NCBI GenBank assembly: GCA_942486035.1 | Contig: CALNXK010000019.1 | Coordinates: forward strand, 3,475,001 to 3,539,000 | From: Porites lobata | Taxonomy: Eukaryota; Cnidaria; Anthozoa; Scleractinia; Poritidae | DNA length: 64,000 nucleotides | Reading direction: 5' to 3' | Shown: piece by piece, positions 11,844-23,700 of the stretch | Layout of the letters: every line of letters starts with the position of its first letter | How positions within the stretch are numbered: position 1 is the stretch's first letter | Program-made: the position numbers and the translations under genes | Notes under the pieces: model-generated | Seen by the model: the letters and a program-made list of their open reading frames with translations, nothing else | What the model was told of the DNA's origin: nothing | Databases searched by the model: none

Positions 11844-14330
11844 TTAGGAGACAAGACCCAGCAAGGAAAAGAAAGGTTTCCATTTTTTTGTATTCCTGGG
11901 TGTCTTATTTTCTAATTGGTATATATGTCTTAGATAAAACAAGAAATTGTTGTGAATTGGGAAACATTCTTTTGATCTGCATATCCAGATAAAGTTCTTA
12001 GCTATAAGACAACAGAAGTTTATAGCGGTAGTCATATATGTCTATGTAACTGCGTGGTTGGAGGATCTGGCACGACTGAAGCCATATCGAGAAATTATCC
12101 CAAAATTTTTTGTTTTTTGGCATTTCCAAAATATATGCATTAAATGCTCTTTCTCGACATGGTAAAAAGTACATTTTCCGTCCTCTTTAACTCCTATTTT
12201 TTGGAGATAGCTGTTAGTTGGTAAACGTCTATGTAAAAATCCGAAATTAAAATCAATAAGTTTTGAGCTCGTTGTACAAGTGTTTGCTGCTTGTAAAACG
12301 TTTCTCCAGTCAATATTTTTATCGGTTGAAGAGTGGATGTCTTTATGCCATTTGTCTATACAAGATATGTGTTTTTCACTTTTATTTGCTATTAGTTGCT
12401 TGTAAGCAATTCTGGATGATTTTTGGCTTTTGAGAAATGTTTTACAAGGACTTTCATACTGCTGATGTGTTCTCGACATTTGTCGTTGCAAAGATTTCAC
12501 GGCTGAGACGATTTAAAAAAACATAAAGGGTTTTACTCGAATGTTATATCTATTCGGAAAATGGTCGAGGGAAAAAAAGTTGACAGAATTCTCTCGTCCA
12601 TTAGATGTTTAACTTTTGTTATACCCTTGGTAAGCCAGTTATTGCAGAAAACTGGTGCGTCATTTATTCTTCTCAAACTCATTAATAATTCATTAAGAAA
12701 ATACAAAGGAAATTAATGTTTAATGAGAGTTTGGAAATCGGATGAAACACTGCTTAGTATTTGCATCCTTAATTTCTCCTTCAAAAATGATTTTGTTTGA
12801 GAAGAAATATCAAACATTCGACACAGTGTTTCATCACCAGATGAAACACCTCGAAGTTGGTCAAAAATACTCCGCTGCGCGTCGTATTTTCAACTCTCTT
12901 CTCGGTGTTTCATCTGGTGATGAAACACTGCATCTCATGTTTGATATATTACTTATTAATGAATTTTGTAACAGAGGTAGAGATGGAAAATGATCTTTTG
13001 ATACTATTTTCCTCTCGAAGAAAGTGTCAGACCAAATTTCTACAATTTCTTTGATAAAAGGGTCTTCTATCTTTAGCTTATCAATATCCTTCCTGTTAAG
13101 ATTTCCTAATTCGAAAAAAAGACTTCCTCCGTATTTTCCCAGCGCCAGATTAAAGAAGTTTTCCCATTTGTCACGGTTTCCTGAAACCAGATATTTTTTA
13201 ATCCAAGTAGCCTCGAGTGATTTGTTAAAAGAGGCAATATCAATCATTTTTAGTCCTCCTTCTGGGTAGTCATTCATCATGATCGAGCGTTCAATTTTAT
13301 CCTTTTTGCCGTTCCATAAGAAATTGAAAAAAAAAACTTGTTGATCTCTTTTATTGCTTGGTGATTCGTTTGCAAAGGTGCTACAAGGCTTTTTAGTACT
13401 GTTATTCTCCTTATTAAGCTAAGTCTTCTAAATTTCCAGCATCCCAAGATAATATGGATTTGTGCCAATTTCTCGTTGTAATTGAGAGAGAGTGTTAACT
13501 GGTTATCCGTAGAGAGCCACACGCCTAGTGCTTTGACCTTTCCCTGTGGCCATTTAATTTTTTTTTCCGGACAGATTTAGGTTGCAGTTTCTTTTAGAAC
13601 CTATCCACAAGGCCCTGTTTTATCATTGTTCAACCTTAGGCCAGATTTGTTCCCAAATGCTTCTATCAGTAACAGTGACGCTCTTACTGATTCTTCAGTT
13701 CCATCTCAAATAAGTGTCGTGTCATCCGCATATTGACTTACTTTAACTTCAGCATTATAGATTTTGATGCCCTTTATTTCTTTCTTATTGCGAATAGCTT
13801 CAGCGAGTATTTCTACGGACAGTATGAAGAGATGAGGTGATAGGGGGAAGCCTTGTCTAACACCTCGACTTAGCTCAAAGAAATGGCTCGCCCATCCATT
13901 GTTTAGTATACAAAGTGCCGTAACGTTTGGTTTATGAATGACCACTCTAACGTGTCAAAAGCTTTTTCAAAATCGAGGAAAAGAAGTAGACCGGGTAATC
14001 CTTTGTTTTCTGCATACTTGATAGCGCTATCTAACGTGCGTATATTGTCACTGATACATCTGTTTTTAATGAAGCCTGACGGATCTTCTGATATAAGTTC
14101 CGGTAAAACTATTTTGATTCGATTTGCAATAGCCTTTGATGCAATCTTATAATCGAAGTTTAATAGTGTCAATGGGCGCCAATTTTTAATCAGGTTGGGA
14201 TCTGCGTCCTTCTTTGGTGTGAGCTTGACAATTCCTCGCTTTTGTGATACAGAGAGTTTTCCTGTTTGGTAAGAGAAGTTTAGGGCGTCCGTTAGTGTTT
14301 CGCCTATGTCTTTCCAAAAAACTTTAATAT
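11844..14330 (-). pseudogene. LINE reverse transcriptase and C-terminal region (broken)
   Basis: Visible RT blocks from high to low coordinates are KVFWKDIGETL and NWRPLTLLNFDYKI (14330-14130), KAIANRIKIVLPELI and FIKNRCISDNIRTL, LLFLDFEKAFDTLEWSFI (about 13940), then after a frame break VRQGFPLSPHLF and the catalytic SQYADDTTLI (about 13710). Later blocks are broken at 13522/13280, by a MITE at 12803-12950, and at 12500/12042. The C-terminal zinc motif reads CTFYHVEKEHLMHIFWKC, with one expected cysteine replaced by tyrosine. The last block, at 12035-11844, ends in KKWKPFFSLLG. Not functional. Confidence 0.8.
12803..12950. mobile_element. Small MITE with CAGTGTTTCATC inverted repeats
   Basis: CAGTGTTTCATCACCAGATG at 12824 is mirrored by CATCTGGTGATGAAACACTG ending at 12930, with ATATCAAACAT / ATGTTTGATAT extending the pairing outside. 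It interrupts the LINE reading frame, which resumes on both sides. An extra GATGAAACACTG lies just outside at 12741-12752. Confidence 0.7.
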
Positions 14331-14334
14331 ATAG

Positions 14335-16452
14335 ATTTAGCCAGGGCTAAAAGCGAAGCTCCTATATATTAACTCGAATTTATAATTTAAATCAAACAAT
14401 AAACTTATTTTCCACAATTCACTTAACTTTAGAGCACATTCATGTGACTTTTGAGGGAAAGGTTAAGTGATTTTAGAGAAAAGTAATTTGCAAACAGTCC
14501 AAGCTAAGAGTGAACTTAATCTTACATCGAGTTGATAGCCTTATATGTACACCCAAAAAATAGCAATCATCTTCGATCACATTTAAGAGCGCGGGCTCTT
14601 GATCACAGTAGATTAGGCCCGGAAAACAAATTCTTGGAAAACAAATCAGGCCGAATTCGTTCGACACGTTTACTTTACAAAATCTTGCCAACAAGTCTGG
14701 GGACGTGTAACCCAACCTTTTATACATCACATCTGAGGTGAAACAGTACCATGAGGCGCTGTTTTTATCATACAGACCTCGAACAGAATGCAGTATTTCA
14801 CAAGTTTGCAATACAAATTGCCCTCACTCAATATTCAGGACGATCGAAGCACGTGTGGGCTTTTAGCGAAACCGTTAAAAAAATTTCCAAATCACCTATA
14901 CGGCTAGCCGGTTCTCACTTTTGACAAGTGCCAAAGTCGACTGTTTAAGAGTTATTCGCTTCAAGATAATAAAGAACTTATTACGTTTGTTTTTTATTTA
15001 ATGGTTTTATAACAATGTGTAATCGTCAAAAGCGTTTGATACGCGCGGCATTTTGACTACTCCAGCATGCAAGCGATGTTCATGAGCGACGGAAAACAAA
15101 CGGCACAGCGATAAAAATTGCAAAAGAGACTACTAACGATCAATAAAAGGAAAATAATTCGGTGAAACATATACAGAGACGACAATTTTCATTCATGATG
15201 ACAAGTATTAAAGTGTCTCTGAAAATCCTTGTTTATGTTTTTCATTTTGTAAGCCGGCTTCCCGGTGTTTGCTTTTTCAAAGATGAACTCGAGGCAGCCA
15301 CTAAATATTCTTTGGAACGTTTTCTTTCTATTTGCGGTGATAAAATGTCTAAAGGCTTTTTAAAGTTATATAAGCTTATTATCAAACCTGATACTCGGTC
15401 AGATCATTGTCTCAAATCTTACAATTAAAAACGTGCATAAACTAAATAGCACAGGACGAAATAACGCTCGACTTCATTAAATTAGATTTAAAAAACAAAC
15501 GTCAACAAATACAATAATTTGTCAGGCTTACCATTCGAGATGCACTGAAAACTATCAAGTAAGGCCAGAATCGCTTCAGACTTTTCAACCCTCTTACGCA
15601 TCAAGCAAGGTGAAACGAAAACGATGCCATCCGAAATCGGATTTCCGACTTTGACAAGCGACGTATTTTTCAACCAAAACCCCAGTAAACAAACTAGCCA
15701 TGAATAACAGAAGACTCTTGATAGCAGCTGAATTTCATTTTGTACATTCAGTAGAAAAAGACAGTTAAAAGCATCACAAGTTGACACAAAACTCTGTCAG
15801 CTTCAGCAAAGTAAACAAGTTTCAAGATGCTGCATAAATTTTCCGCATGAACTCACCTGTCAAATTTTGACCAATCAGAGCATAACAATTGGACGTAGAG
15901 CGTGACCAACGCGTGACCTTGGTGAGAAAAGTCAAAAGCAACTGGCATGTCTTCCCTGCCTGTAAAAACTGGCTGAATTTTAGCTTCCGAGGTCAGTTTG
16001 AAATCAACATTTAATTGTGCGGCACATACAAAACACAACGTATTTCATATGAATTAAAAAAAAATAAACTTGAGCCTGCGATCATTTGAAAACTAGTAAC
16101 TTGTCAGCGGATAACTTCACAAAGATATTCGACCTCGATGGGTGGGCACCTGAGCCCACGATACGGTCAGGTGATACTGGTCAGCGGATACTCTGTTTTG
16201 ACAGCTGTCAATTGATCACAGCACTGATGTGCAATATATGTGTGCAATATCAGTCTTCCTGTGCTCCCAAACTGGGTAGAAAGTGTGAGGATTAAACACT
16301 GGTTCCCCTGTGGTGCGGACGGACGGGCGGGCGGGCGGTATACGGTCACGTGATTACCAAATTTTCTGGGATGGGTAGATTTACTTACCCATGGTGCTCC
16401 GCAGGCGCGCTTCGCGCGCCAGAGCTCCGCTATAAAATTCACACGGCGGGCC
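14335..16452 (+). mobile_element. Repeat family 'AGCCAGGGCTAAAAGC', copy C, inserted in the LINE
   Basis: Starts TATAGATTTAGCCAGGGCTA and ends with the family's terminal block: GTGCGGACGGACGGGCGG, CACGTGATTACCAAATTTTC, GGATGGGTAGATTTACTTAC, then CGCTTCGCGCGCCAGAGCTC. LINE coding sequence is read on both sides (PGTDG above 16452, KVFWKD below 14330), so its extent of about 2.1 kb is defined by the host. No transposase was recognised in the interior. The minus-strand frames at 14473-14811 and 15488-15787 have no family features. Confidence 0.65.
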
Positions 16453-16454
16453 AT

Positions 16455-17501
16455 CAGTACCAGGTGTTTTTTCCGTGGCCATACCGTTTAATGCTTCCAA
16501 ACACTCTTTAGAACTTAAAAGACCCTCACAATGGTGTTTTCTTTCTTCACTCAATACTTCTCGTGCAGGTGGAAAGAAAACTTCCGGGTAATCGTTAAGT
16601 TGTACTTTTAAACTGTAGATATTTTTGGTAAAAGGTCTCGCACTCGCGTAAGATTTCCGTGTCGGATTGGATTAAGTCTTTGTCATTAACTTTCAACTGG
16701 GTAATTGTTCCTTGTTTGCAGTGTCTCTTCTCTAAGTTTAGAAAGTATTTAGAGTTTTTTTTCGCCCTCATTGTACCATCGCGATTTAGATCTTAAAATA
16801 GCCCCATTTGTCGGTCTTCGATTATGGTTTCAAGTTCCCGTCTTCTTTTTTCTAACTTTGACCATACATTTTGGCAGTCAGTGCATCAATGTTGGAGGTC
16901 CTGCTCCTCCAGGATTTTGATTGTCTTTTCTATATCATCTTGTTTTTGAAACATTTTTCTCTTATTTATTCTGCCAAACTTAATTGATGTCTATCTAATT
17001 TTCATTTTTATCATTTCCCACAGTAAGTTTGGAGTGACAGTATTATCCAGTGCATATTCATCTTTAGTTTCAGTTATAATGGATTGTATTATCTTTGTAT
17101 ATTCTTCGTCCTTTAGGAATGAGGTATTTAGTTTCCAGAAGCCCCGAAATTTGCAACGTGACCAGTGAATGATCTGTCTTATAACCAGGGGCTATATCTG
17201 TATTGATTGAGTTGCAAGATGTGCATTGACTTACGAGAAAAAAGTCAAGTCTGCATAGTATTTCGGGGTTCTTTTGTCTCCATGTAAATCGTCGTTGTTC
17301 AGGGCTTTGTATTCTCCAGACATCAATTAGGTCTAAGTCTTCGCAATAGCTATTTATGACTTCTAACGAATTTTTGTAGGTTTTTGCAAGGCCGCCTTTT
17401 TTATCTTTCTCAACATCCAAAACTAAATTATAGTCCCCGCCAATTATGACCTTATCGCACTTAAAATCTGGTAACCGCTCAAAGACCGAGGTAATATACA
17501 A
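16455..17501 (-). pseudogene. LINE endonuclease C-terminal half and linker (broken)
   Basis: From 17501 down the frame reads KVIIGGDYNLVLD, FTWRQKNPEILCRLDFFLVS and GYKTDHSLVTLQISG. These are the GGDFN-, R-x-D- and SDH-type motifs of the AP-like endonuclease of non-LTR retrotransposons; here the last is TDH. A frameshift near 17145 and an in-frame stop near 17000 precede the linker (KNSKYFLNLEKRHCKQGTI, about 16730). The first half of the endonuclease is absent. Confidence 0.75.
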
Positions 17502-18352
17502 AACAATATACAGGTATTATACAAAACAAGTTTGTTTTTACTGCTTTTATTTAATAGATTATTAACACAGGCTATAATATTGTTCAAAGATTAAGATAGA
17601 TCAAAAATATATATATACTACACGTTTTATAGTAGCAGCATAGCAGTATAGTAAGGAAAACGCCGGAAAAGCACAATAAGGAAGCAAAAGACTGGAGCAA
17701 GAAAACAGAAAAACTATCAAAGACTGAGTTTATGCTTCAAAAACCTTGAAGGACGGTTTCTGGAAGAAACAGCAGATGGATGTTTGCATAGTTTATGCGC
17801 CACTGACAAAGACATGACTCTCTATGGGTATTTCCGACGAAATCGAAGTCGCGGCGATTGCTGTTGATGAAACGACGATGGTATTGAAATTAAAGCGACG
17901 ATAGTCATGTCATTCTGAATCTGAGCAAGTTTGACAACTTTAGTCATGCGATGATAGCAAAGGAATCTGCCAAAAAGTGTACTAACCGTTCATAATTTCT
18001 GTTTTGCGTATTAATTAATCCGTGATACTTTTTGTATTTTCTCGTTTCCTTTATCGTCGAGTTTGCAAGTAGTTCTACGAGAGAAAACGATTCTTGTTAT
18101 ACGACGATTTTCGCTCAAAACCACTGATTTAAGAAAAAACTAACCGTGAACAGGCTTTCTGTTTGGGGAAAGGGCAAAAAACATGACGAGGAGAAGGTTC
18201 TCTTCCCTCTCCTCGCGATTTTTTCACCCTTTCAGAAAGCCTGTTCACAGGCTAAGAAAAAAACGCGCCAGTAGAACGACTTAACATTTTCGAATTGTGT
18301 GACAAATATACTGATAGATCTAACAATAAATATTTCGTTTTTATTTTCAAAG
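17502..18352. other. No exon identified upstream of the Ig domain exon
   Basis: I looked here for a signal-peptide exon ending in phase 1 and found none with a convincing donor. The stretch holds a hairpin-forming MITE at about 18148-18252. The missing first exon of Ig gene 1 probably lies farther upstream, beyond the LINE. Confidence 0.4.
18148..18252. mobile_element. Palindromic MITE (GAACAGGCTTTCT / AGAAAGCCTGTTC)
   Basis: GTGAACAGGCTTTCTG is mirrored by CAGAAAGCCTGTTCAC about 85 bp later, with GAGGAGA / TCTCCTC pairing inside. The unit could fold into a hairpin of about 100 nt. It lies about 100 bp upstream of the Ig domain exon. Confidence 0.65.
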
Positions 18353-18753
18353 CAAATGGATTAGCTTTTGTTTCTGGGCCAGAAAAAATAACGGTTAATG
18401 CAACGACTGGATCAAACCAAACATTCACCTGGAAGTTAAACATCAGTCAAGAACATAAACAGCGGGAATTAAAGGCACAGTTTGGACCTTGGAATAGAAG
18501 CTACAAACTCGTGAATCCAATCATAACGTTTAACCAAAAACTATCTGGAAATACGACCGTTACAAAGTCTGCAGGGAATCATAAGTCCCGGCGTTTGTAC
18601 TGGGTTGGAGATTTGAAGCGAGACTACTATATCGCCTTTCAACTTGTCAATATTCAACGCGACGATGCTGGTGATTATGGTGTGAAGTTACGTGTTGACA
18701 ACTATTTTCGTCGCCCCTTGACTTTACAAAGTTGGTTTACGCTCAAGGTTGAG
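18353..18753 (+). CDS. Ig gene 1, exon encoding the Ig-like domain
   Basis: The acceptor is TTATTTTCAAAG and the donor GAG|GTAAGA. It enters in phase 1 and leaves in phase 0, coding for 133 full codons. Diagnostic stretches are GPEKITVNATTGSNQTFTW, LKAQFGPWNRSYKL, RLYWVGDLKRDYYIAFQL and LQSWFTLKVE. No cysteine occurs in the domain at all. Confidence 0.8.
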
Positions 18754-20756
18754 GTAAGAAAAGTTTCTTCACTCCCATTTAAAACTATAGCTAAAACTCT
18801 ATCTTGTCTTCAGACCTCGCCATCGTGAACCCTTAAGAACCGCCGGGCCCTGGTTTTTGTTGTTTTCATTCTCAAATTTCAGTATTGGTCAGTGATGGTC
18901 AGTTGCTATGGTTACGAGATATGGCGTCATAAGTAGCAGGCGGTCAAGCCATTTTTGGGTGAAAATACATGTTTTTTCAACTTATTCCAACAATGAAAGT
19001 AAATCTTGTGGTTAAAATCTTGCAAAGTGCTTATTTATGTGCTATTTTTCATGTAAAGCCAAAAAGTTTCCTTTGCTCGCCGTTTTTAACGTGATTTCTA
19101 AATCTTGGTAAAATCCAAGATGGGCTAAGATGGCAACCATTATTGGTGACGTCATGGGCCTCCAGTAGCTCCACCAGCCATGAAATATACGTCATCTTGT
19201 TAAAAAGATCAAGGGCTTTGCACTAAAGGTAAAATCGTTTCCTAGTACTGTAACACATCAAAACTCCGGGGAGGGGTTCCATCCATCCCTTTCCCCCCTT
19301 CCCTTGTACCACGGTGGGGGTGTGAATTTGCGTGCACGTCCTTGGGTTGATATGATTCTAGTATTCTTTAGTCTATTGTAAATGCATTTTTTTGCTGTCA
19401 CATCAGTAGTCCATTCTGGCCGCATAATGTGCCTTAAAAATGCCGCATAATCTTTTTATATTATTTTTATCGTAACCTACCTGAACAATGAGATCGATTA
19501 CTGGGCATTTAAATGACGACTAGAGTTATGATGCAGGTTATCCTTGTAAAAATTCATGTTTCAATTTTATATTTATGAAAAACTATGCGTCATGATCATT
19601 TTGTGCTATTTACCGGCCAACGCTAGACTGGCGCTTCGGAGTCGATGTCCTACAAGTAGTTTCACTGAATGTTTTTCCATCCGGCCGGTTAATACTCGTT
19701 TTCGTGAACCCAAAAGCTGGCTTTTCAGATTCTGCCGCGTTTGACTTCTCCAGTGGCGGTGTGGCGGGAAAAGTCAGCGTCAAAAAACTCATAAGAATGT
19801 TTGGGCCTTCAAGTGGTGTTGAGCTCGAATTACGGTGAAAAATGGGCGAATGCTTGACCGGTACTGCGATATAGGTCTTGGATGATTTATCATCATGGAC
19901 ATATATTGGCGAAACAAGAAGCATAGTTCAAAGCTCTGGGCAGAGACACCTCAATATTTAGCTATTATTGAGTGAGAGAACTTGTGGCAACAAAGGGCTA
20001 AAAATGCCTTTTTACAACTTACGTAGAAGATGAAGCTTGAGCATAAACGTTCGAGACTGAAATTTTTTGTTAGTACCATTGCACTTAAGAGTTGCTTTTC
20101 GTGTTTGCATTTTTTCTTACTTCCTGTTATGTTTTCTGATTATTATAAATGATTCTGCAGTTTCATGTCGGTTCAAGCGAATTCAAAATTTCCACAAATT
20201 AGTAACATTCATTGTGGCACAATGACGTGAGCAAATGATATGCAATATTTAAAAGAAAGTTTTAGTACGATAATAATACTAATAATAACGACGATGATGA
20301 TGACGATGATGATAATTGTTTGATTATGATAATGATTGTCGCACCGTGGTGTGCTCGGAGTTTATGTTTTTTGGTTCTATGAAATATTAGAATAGCACTT
20401 ATTCATGGAAATAAACACCAAAATCTCGTTATATCTCTCGTCATATCCTCGTAGGTAATAAAACCGGATTTCTTTGTTGCCCGCGCTACCAGTAAAACTT
20501 TCAAAATATTTTGCTCATACAGCATACAATCACCTTTCGCCTGAAAGACACCCTACTTTTGTGGACAACCAGACAATACGGATAGCAGCTACATTCCAAT
20601 ACAAAATCCACTATTACGGACTCTCGCAGTTATGGTCACTATCTTGCGGTCTCGAGGTCGTTTGCATAGGAAGGGTTGTACTTCCCTACGTAGATCTTGA
20701 AACCGGAAGGACGCAGTCAGTGTGAACACTTTCCTCCGCCCCCACTTGAGAAATTG

Positions 20757-20792
<36 letters not shown>

Positions 20793-23700
20793 GTTGTTGT
20801 TGTTAATGTCGTCGATGATGATACTTATTATTGGGTTTACTTGTCCTCCGACCATCCATTTCAATTCAGAGTGGACAGACTTCAAATTATAGTAGTTACT
20901 AAAAAATATATCTACATGTAGTAACTGTTCATCAGGAGGATGCCTAAAATGTGTGCAATCCCCAATTGGTTTCGGCTCCATTAAATCCTATACCAATTGC
21001 AGAACATCTTAGGAGGAGCCACCCACAATGCGAGTACAGTCACGAACAACAGATATAAGTGAGGAAAAAAAAAACACAAAGTAAAATTAAGACGTTGTTT
21101 AACGAACTGAATCTAAATGTACATGTCAATTAAATAAATAAATAATGCACGTGCACAAAATAAAACTGTACGCACACAACTGAAATGCAAATCTAAGTAA
21201 TAAATAAGTAATGTAAGGATACGATGGCGCAATTTAAGCCTGGATTGCTAATCTCATCTCCCGCAGGGCTGCACCATACTTCTCCACGATAAGACCATGG
21301 CGATTGAAGAATTTATTAAATGATTTCTGAAGTAGATTGGTTTCAAAGCCTTGTTGTCTGAGACGCTGAAAGAAAGTCCGCGGAGTCTATTTATGAACTC
21401 AACTTTGGACGGGCAAATTCTAGCATTATATCTCACCAGTTGAGTTATATAAACACCGTAAGCTGGATTGGCGGAAATGTCGCTGTCCATATGAGGAAAG
21501 TTAATTACAAAGTGCGACGATTACTACAAAGTGCGACAGAACACCGTTACGTCAGCTTATAATTAACTACGATGATTTTTCCTTTTTTTCCCTCTAGGAT
21601 CCACCGCCCACGCCCACGCCGTATGTTGGTAAGAATATACAATACTTTATTTGATGTTGGGGCAGAAAGTCTGTCCCGTTAACAACGCCAACCCTCCGCT
21701 AACCTAAGGGGAATTATGTCACTTCAACTGCGCTTATACAATTTTTTTTAAAAAATCTTATTTCTTATTATCAATAACGAGTGTTTTCCGCAACAACAAG
21801 GAGCCCTGTTGCATCGCCAGCTGATACCTTGAAGAGTCAGCAATCCGCAGGCACGTACTATATTTACTCGAAATGAGGTCAAAACAGCAAAATATGCATG
21901 GGATTTTAACAAAGCCTTGGGCCTGGAAAACTTCGTGAGGGATTTAGCTAGGAGGGCTTATAAACGAAAGGGGAGGAAGAGGGGATTATAAACGGACTAT
22001 AAAAAGCGCTTTTTTAAGCTTCAAAAAGCCGTAAATATCAATGGAATTCATTTTAGTACAAGCTAGGAAGGGAGAGAGGTGGGGAGGAGGGAGTAACCCG
22101 GGGCTTATACCCGGCTGTTTACCGGGTGCTTATAAGTGACGGGGGAGGGCTTAAAGGCGGACTTTCCATGAAACTTTAAGCTTTCATTCCTTAAAATTGT
22201 ATCTAAATGTCCCTCATTACATGTAAAACCATACATTATTTGCGTGGCGCAAGCTAAGTGCATCACATTTTTTTCTTTCATGTTCAAACTGGGGTGACTA
22301 TTTTCCTTTTACTTGTCGTACACTGCTCATTACGTCCACAAAACGTCTTGCACAGTTATCAGCCCGACATTTTAAGTTAGCATTAAACGTGGTTCATCGC
22401 ATAGAAACTCGCGAAGGGTCAGAATTTAAATTAGATCCAGGCTCTCGAGAAACTGCCAGTTTATCACGGCCATGGCTTTTTGCGACAACTCACACTTATC
22501 ACCAGCATTTCCTATTAATCGGAGCTTCTAGTCAAAAAGTGAGGAAGCTTAAATTACATCGCTCAAGGAAGTCAACTATCTGTGGAAAAGGCTTAGACGA
22601 CACAGAGTTGCAATGCTGGAGCAATGTTGTAACCATTCGAAACAATGTCGCAACAATGTTGCAACGCTGTGTTGCGCTAAAGATCGTCGTTGCGAATAGT
22701 CTCGTGTAACATCACCTTTATTTTGAAAATCCAAGAAAAGTCACCATAGCAACATTAAATTTGGTTACTAGGACCCTTTTTTTGGCTCATTTTTGATCGG
22801 ATAGGCCTGGTTTTAAATAGAAAATGGCGGACTGTGAGACTAGAACCAAGACCCTTGTTTTGAATGTCACCGGGGAATGTCAAATCCTGCGCGATGTCTT
22901 AATTCAATCTTTCTAGAAGCAGTTCGTTCAGCAAGATCCATCCCTGTGTCATCGCCAACTGATACAATATCCCCGCCTCAGCGCTCTACAGGTAGGTATT
23001 TACGTCAATTAAGTATCCTGATTCTCCAACAACTTAAAGAACTCAGAAGGGGATATGTCACTTGTATGTTGATATATAAGGACCATCACCAGTTCCTATC
23101 TGAACTACTTTTTTATGGTATTAGGTTGGGTTAGTGATATGATGCTCCTAAGATCTGTAGTTTTTCTTCTCTAATTGTCTTTGTCATGAGTATACCATAG
23201 CAACTACTTTTTTCCGACTTAAGAACTTTGTAACTGTTTTTTTCGGGAGACTGTTGCAATTGCATTTTTTCCACCGAGAATAGCCCGGCCAATTGTGGGT
23301 AACACAAATGTAAATTATTTTTTCAATCTGAAAAAAAAAAATGTTGCTACTGTTTTTGCTATTTGAGTATCTTTAAAAAGCTAAAACTTTTTTCTCTTCA
23401 GTCGAATTTCATGAATAGTGTTATTTATTTAACACTATATATTAGGGAAATGAGACTGTTTCTTGTCATCTGTCCAACGGATGGCAAGGATGGACATTGA
23501 AGTTGAAAAGTTTTTTGTGGTTCACTCTATCAGCAGCCACTGCAATTTTTCTACTAAGTTAAGTTTTTTTCTGAGCTATTTAAATAGTTGTGGCGGGTTG
23601 TTCTCTCACCACGTCACATTTTACAGCTTTAAGTTTATGTTCAAGATTCCCACCTGGGTGGTTTGTGTAAATGGTAAGCACCCCTTGTTTGCAATCTTGC

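Larger units (their letters stand above)
11840..17501 (-). mobile_element. Degenerate L1/Tx1-like LINE, 5'-truncated and interrupted
   Basis: Read from 17501 down, the parts appear in LINE order: C-terminal half of the endonuclease, linker, reverse transcriptase, and a zinc-finger-like C-terminal region. The start of the endonuclease is missing. A 2.1 kb repeat (14335-16452) splits the linker from the RT, and a small MITE (12803-12950) splits the region after the RT. Frameshifts and stops are frequent. The clade call (L1/Tx1 group) rests on the long linker and the C-terminal WICRSKE...FLFYLRHIYQLE style segment, from memory. It probably sits in a 5' intron of Ig gene 1 or between genes. Confidence 0.8.

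Noticed and set aside
23608..23676. Possible 47-bp exon in the Ig gene 1 intron (acceptor TTTTACAG, donor GTAAGC)
   Set aside because: Both splice signals look good, but phase 1 as required by its neighbours gives a stop codon, and the only open phase does not fit.
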